From contig QVOM02000112.1 of the NCBI GenBank assembly GCA_003586115.2, positions 104,696,941 through 104,760,940 of the forward strand: a stretch of 64,000 nucleotides of DNA. The letters are read 5' to 3'. Both the position numbers and the translations under genes were made by a program. Below, piece by piece: positions 60,080-64,000 of this stretch. The notes below the pieces were generated by a model that had not been told where the DNA came from, made no database searches, and worked only from the letters and a program-made list of their open reading frames with translations. Position 1 is the stretch's first letter. Each line of letters opens with the position of its first letter. This DNA is from Salvator merianae. Its lineage: Eukaryota > Chordata > Lepidosauria > Squamata > Teiidae.

Positions 60080-60320
60080 GGAGAAGGCAGAGACATGCAT
60101 GCATAATACACCCCATACACACATAGACCAGGCATTTTCTTGAAATGCGCATGCATGCATGCATACACTCAGAATGGGCATGTGATTATGCACATACGCA
60201 TATGCACACAAGCATATAACTTATACATATAGAAAAGCAACCTAAAGCCTACATGTGCACCAATCACATGCACGTACAGAGCTAACAGGCACACACCATA
60301 CCACCAAGAGCTCATATAGT
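60080..60320. repeat. Alternating purine-pyrimidine, CA/TG/GCATGC-rich stretch
   Basis: Repeated GCATGCATGCAT, CACATACGCATATGCACAC and related strings give long alternating purine-pyrimidine runs, a composition able to adopt Z-DNA. It does not resemble a gene. Confidence 0.7.
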
Positions 60321-61004
60321 CAACAAACACATGCATGAACAGCTGCAGTTTGCAAAACAAGTGAGGGGAAGCTGTGTGGGAAGTGTGAGACACTTTGCTT
60401 TTGACCTCCTTGAATCACATCTTGGATCAACTGTGCACTGGGGAGATCATAGGCAAGATTCCAGTTGGTGCCTTGCACCTTCCCTCCCCACCCTGCCAGT
60501 TACACATTGCAACACTGCCCATACGTAGGAATGGGACTCTCAAGATAGCACTAATATCAGGCAGTCCTATGTTTCATTAGTTCAGCCCTTCAAAAAAAAA
60601 AAAAAAGCAGCAGCATTTTTACTATTGTAAACATCCTGTGATCATGGAGATTTTGCTGAGCTATCCTGGATAATGGTTGTTGACAGATCTGTACTGTCCA
60701 TTAATTTGCCTAATCTTCTTAAAAGGAATCTGTGTAACTCCAAATAAGAAGGCATTCCTAAACTCTGTGGTACAGCAGCTGCAGGGCGATTGGATGCTGA
60801 GGAGCTTCTTTTTGTGGATAGAGACAAAAGACTGGCCAGCAAAGGTTACCATGGATTGTGGCAAAGTGGGCCACACTTCCAACAGCTAAGCGCTAGGGTA
60901 CCTCCAGATGGCAGGAGGCAATTGCAGGATCTTCTTTAGATCCTACAATGGCCTCTCGTCACTCCTGCCAAATGGCAGGAGACAATTGCAAACTCTCACT
61001 TCTG
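60321..61004. other. Intergenic, nothing recognised
   Basis: A-run at 60591-60606. The phrase 'atggcaggag.caattgca' occurs twice (60907-60925 and 60972-60990), flanking the inverted repeat that follows and possibly part of the same element. Confidence 0.45.
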
Positions 61005-61148
61005 TCTGCCAGCTCCTTGCGTTATTGTTTCTGTTGCAAACACCCGTATGCTAGCCAAGCACCCATCCACTTCCTTCTGTTTTTTCCCCTGCATTTGACT
61101 AGCATACAGGTATTTGCAACAGGAACAATAACGCAAGCAGCTGGCAGA
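61005..61148. mobile_element. Inverted-repeat element with 50-bp arms
   Basis: The left arm 61005-61054 begins TCTGCCAGCTCCTTGCGTTA and ends CCGTATGCTAG; the right arm 61099-61148 is its reverse complement with few differences (CTAGCATACAGG to AGCTGGCAGA). A 44-bp loop separates them. It could be a small MITE or the core of a larger one extending to about 60880 and 61190. Confidence 0.8.
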
Positions 61149-61289
61149 TGGAGGTAAGTGATCACTATTATAGGAAACCAAACACCACTGCCAGATTTCC
61201 CATAATAGAAATGTTTAGGGAAATTGCTTAGATATTCTAAGACTATATTGGGAATGCTATAGAAACATGTGGCATTTTCAATATAGTCC

Positions 61290-61690
61290 TGGGAGAATTG
61301 TGGGTTTAAATCCATGTTTGGAGGCACCCCTATTTTCCTTTGTGCACGTTTCAGTGGGTGCATAGAAAGATTAATGAGGGTGGCTGGACTGTACGGCCGA
61401 TTTCTATTCGGCCCCAGCAACAGTCCTGTTAAAGGACGTCACGTAGTTTCTGGACCCTGTTATTTCATTTCTATGGAATGTTTACAGTTGTTTTTATTGG
61501 AGGGGCAACTGGGGGTCTTGATGTTTTGATGTTTTAATATTTTATTATCCCATTGTTTGATGATTTCTTGTTTATTTATCAATGTTTTAATGTAATTTGT
61601 ACTTGTTGGCAGCCGCCCAGAGCCCAATTCGGGATGGGTGGGATATAAGACTAATAAATAAAATAAATAAATAAAATAAAATTAAGCCAC
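61290..61690 (+). mobile_element. L2-type LINE 3' end
   Basis: A T-rich stretch with 'atgttttgatgttttaatat' leads into 'ttggcagccgcccagagccc', 'aattcgggatgggtgggata' and 'taagactaataaataaaata'. This is the 3' terminus that the reversed tails elsewhere in the window share. The 5' limit is uncertain. Confidence 0.7.
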
Positions 61691-62319
61691 CCAGGAAAAT
61701 AAGGACCAAGAGCTCAGGCTAGCCAACCACACACATGATGTACAGCAAAGGCTGCAATATAACCCAGCAGCAGCTAAAAGGGAGCCTTTGTACTGATGAT
61801 GCTACCTAGCTGAGTTGTGAAACGTTTGCAAATGGAGAACTCCTGACAACCCAGCATAATCTGTTGATTCCAGTGTGGTCAATTTCCAATGACAGTTGAA
61901 TACAGTTGCAGGCTAATAGTCTCTCACTGACCCATAACACTACCTGTTTGTAGCTCTACCATTTCATTTAAGGTGCCTTGCTCGCTACTCCGCCACTCAT
62001 TACTGGATTGTGGCTCTGAGAACAGGGCATTTCAGAAGCACTTTGAGGGGGCTTTGCATCTGCCACATTCACAATCCCCTTTCTTGCCCTGGTATGTGCC
62101 TTGGAGAGGCTGGAGTAGTTGCACCCATTAGTTTTCACCCATTAGCAATATTGCAATGGCCAGGTAGGAAGAGCAGCAGACACCAACTTCCCTCTGTTTG
62201 GGCCAGGACAATCAAAACAGCAAGCACCTTCTTAGAATTAATCTGGTTGATTTTATTACATCTTAATACAGTCTTTCTGCTGAAAAAAAAAATAATTCAA
62301 ACCTGTGCAAGAACCCCAA
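61691..62319. other. Intergenic, nothing recognised
   Basis: No gene or repeat that I can name. Confidence 0.45.
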
Positions 62320-62590
62320 TATTGCATAGTGGCCAGAATGTCAGACTAAGACTTGGGGGACAAAGGCGCAAATCCCTCTTCTGTTTTGGAAACTCACTGC
62401 GTGAACTTGGTCCAGTCTATTTCATTTATTTACCAACTGAATTTATTCAGCCACCCAATACCTAAAGCTCACTAACTCTGCTTCTCAGGGCTGCTGTCAG
62501 GATACATTGGAAGGGAGGAAAATAATGTTTGCTGCCTCAAACCATTTGGAAGACAGTGAAATGTAAATGTAACTGTAATATAAAATAATA
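62320..62590 (+). mobile_element. tRNA-derived SINE
   Basis: 'gcatagtggccagaatgtca', GACTAAGACTTGGGGGA and 'gcgcaaatccctc' correspond to the same head and box B as the SINE at 4445-4625, followed by 'gaaactcactgcgtgaactt', 'ctcagggctgctgtcaggat' and an A/T-rich tail 'gtaatataaaataata'. Confidence 0.75.
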
Positions 62591-64000
62591 TAACCTGATT
62601 TCCAAGATTTTAGTAGCCCCTGCACAATGATGTTACTACTGGTAATGTTTGACATGGTGACAGATGGGTGAAAATATTTTCTTCTGCTGTGACACCAGGT
62701 AGGAGTCAGCTCTGATGAGCTTTCAGGGCCCACTACGCCCAATTTTTAATCCGCCTTCAGTCCACTTTGAAAATGAAGGAAAACATTAGCAAAATGACAA
62801 ACCATTTCCCTTCTACATTAGCTAAACCAAAAGTGGATTTGGGGGGTTAGATAATGCAGAAGGAAAGTGGCTTGTCACTTTGTTGATGTTGCCTTTCACT
62901 CTGAAAATGGATTGAAGGTGGATTAAACCTTAGGTGTAGCTGGGCCCTCAGGGCCTGCTCAGATAATATTTTAACCAGGCATCTGCTGGTCACAGTCAAA
63001 GTATCTCTCAGCTGACTGTATATTGTTTTTGTAGAATTCTGCTCTTTTAAAATATTGATTTTATTCTTTTCTCATGACAAAATGCCCTGAAAGATGAAGG
63101 ACAGCATAGAAACATGTCCAATAAACAAATATTTTCTCCTGCCTGCCAAGTATACTGTCTTTAATGCTTTGTTCTTCCTCCCTTCTTAAATAATATGGAG
63201 GAAGAGAACAATAAAATTAAAAGAACATGAAATTCTGATTTTTTTTCCAAGAAAATTTGATCTTTCACAAACATTGTCCTTGAAATTAATGCTTTGATAA
63301 TAAGACTGGAACCTCCAAGCCTATTAGACAAAACAAGGGAGCTTTTTGTCTCAGCTGTATAGAGAAAAAAAACTTTTAAAAAATCCTACACTTTAAGCAT
63401 TTGGGGTATTTTCCTTCTTGTTGCTACTTTTTTTTCCTTTTTCGTTTGACACCATTGAAAAAGAACCATTTTAGATGCCTTGAACCTCAGTAGCAGACAA
63501 TTAGCAACTGAAGATATGTAGATAAACACATTTATAGTTTCTCCTCCTCCTCCTCTGGGGCTAAAGCTGCTTGTCACTTGGATTCACTGAGTGTTCTTCA
63601 TGGGAAATTAATCTCAAGCTTAGCTAATAGTGCCTAATCCTTGTAGCAGTGAGTGAAACTGGTGAATAGCTGATGCTGCTATTAGATGGAGAGGGATGAT
63701 TACTCCAGACAGCCTTGAATATTGCCAAAGGATAGAAATGTGTTAGTTCTTTGATTTATTAACATTGTTTTACTAGAGCAAGGAAAGTGGATAGATAATT
63801 GTGGGATTTCTCTGCATCAGGTGCTACAACTAGTCTTGGCTACTAGCCATTTTAATATAGGGGGAGGCAGGACTTCAGATTTCCACGGTCCAGCTTGAGA
63901 CTCTTTTATAACCTTTGAACATCTCCCACTGGACATAGGCTGTGCTCCAAAGCACCTCAGAGACAAAAGCTTGTGACTCTCATGTTCTCTTCCCATCTCT
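62591..64000. other. Intergenic, nothing recognised
   Basis: AT-rich DNA with A- and T-runs. No exon of a neighbouring gene could be recognised up to the right end. Confidence 0.45.

Noticed and set aside
62500..64000. An exon of the neighbouring gene expected on the right (CDK8 by human gene order)
   Set aside because: No kinase-like or other conserved coding segment is visible; any neighbour must lie beyond the window.
1..64000. A CRISPR array, operon or other prokaryotic system
   Set aside because: The window is vertebrate nuclear DNA; no regularly spaced repeats with unique spacers and no bacterial gene structure were seen.

Overview
This window looks like ordinary nuclear DNA from a non-avian reptile, most likely a squamate. 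The basis is a vertebrate exon-intron gene in AT-rich DNA, together with CR1-type, L2-type and L1-type LINEs, tRNA-derived SINEs, a DIRS-like reverse transcriptase remnant, Tc1/mariner remnants and many hAT-like miniature elements. There is no bacterial-style gene organisation. The species cannot be fixed from the sequence alone.

One host gene can be supported: the 5' half of WASF3 (WAVE3), on the minus strand. Three coding exons lie at 6319-6461 (start codon at 6451), 4224-4358 and 934-1087. Their splice sites and phases agree and they encode about the first 140 residues, the WAVE homology domain. The remaining exons lie beyond position 1. A CpG-rich block at about 33.84-34.97 kb contains a strong splice donor at 34752/34751 and is the likely promoter and non-coding first exon, giving a first intron of about 28.3 kb. 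If that exon joins the start-codon exon directly, a 9-codon upstream ORF is created whose stop codon is completed at the splice junction.

From about 35 kb to the right end I see no host exon. The DNA is a palimpsest of transposable elements. Left of the promoter, intron 1 holds CR1-type LINEs at 17-18, 25, 27-30 and 31-32 kb, an L2-type RT fragment at 22.7-23.2 kb, and L1-like insertions with visible target-site duplications at 15.7-16.4, 27.8-29.4 and 33.4-33.6 kb. Right of the promoter, DNA transposons dominate: hAT-like elements at 35.5 and 55.4-56.6 kb, a mariner remnant at 36.5 kb, and miniature inverted-repeat elements at 38.2, 46.9, 47.5, 48.4-49.1, 59.3, 59.9 and 61.0 kb. CR1 copies there are split by unidentified insertions at 39.0-40.6 and 57.3-57.6 kb.

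The strongest unusual signals are the 1.18-kb CpG-dense hAT-like element made of CGAA/TTCG palindromes, the cluster of inverted-repeat elements at 46.8-49.1 kb, the internally deleted L1-like element nested in CR1, and the junction-dependent upstream ORF of WASF3. I found no new gene system that I could defend.
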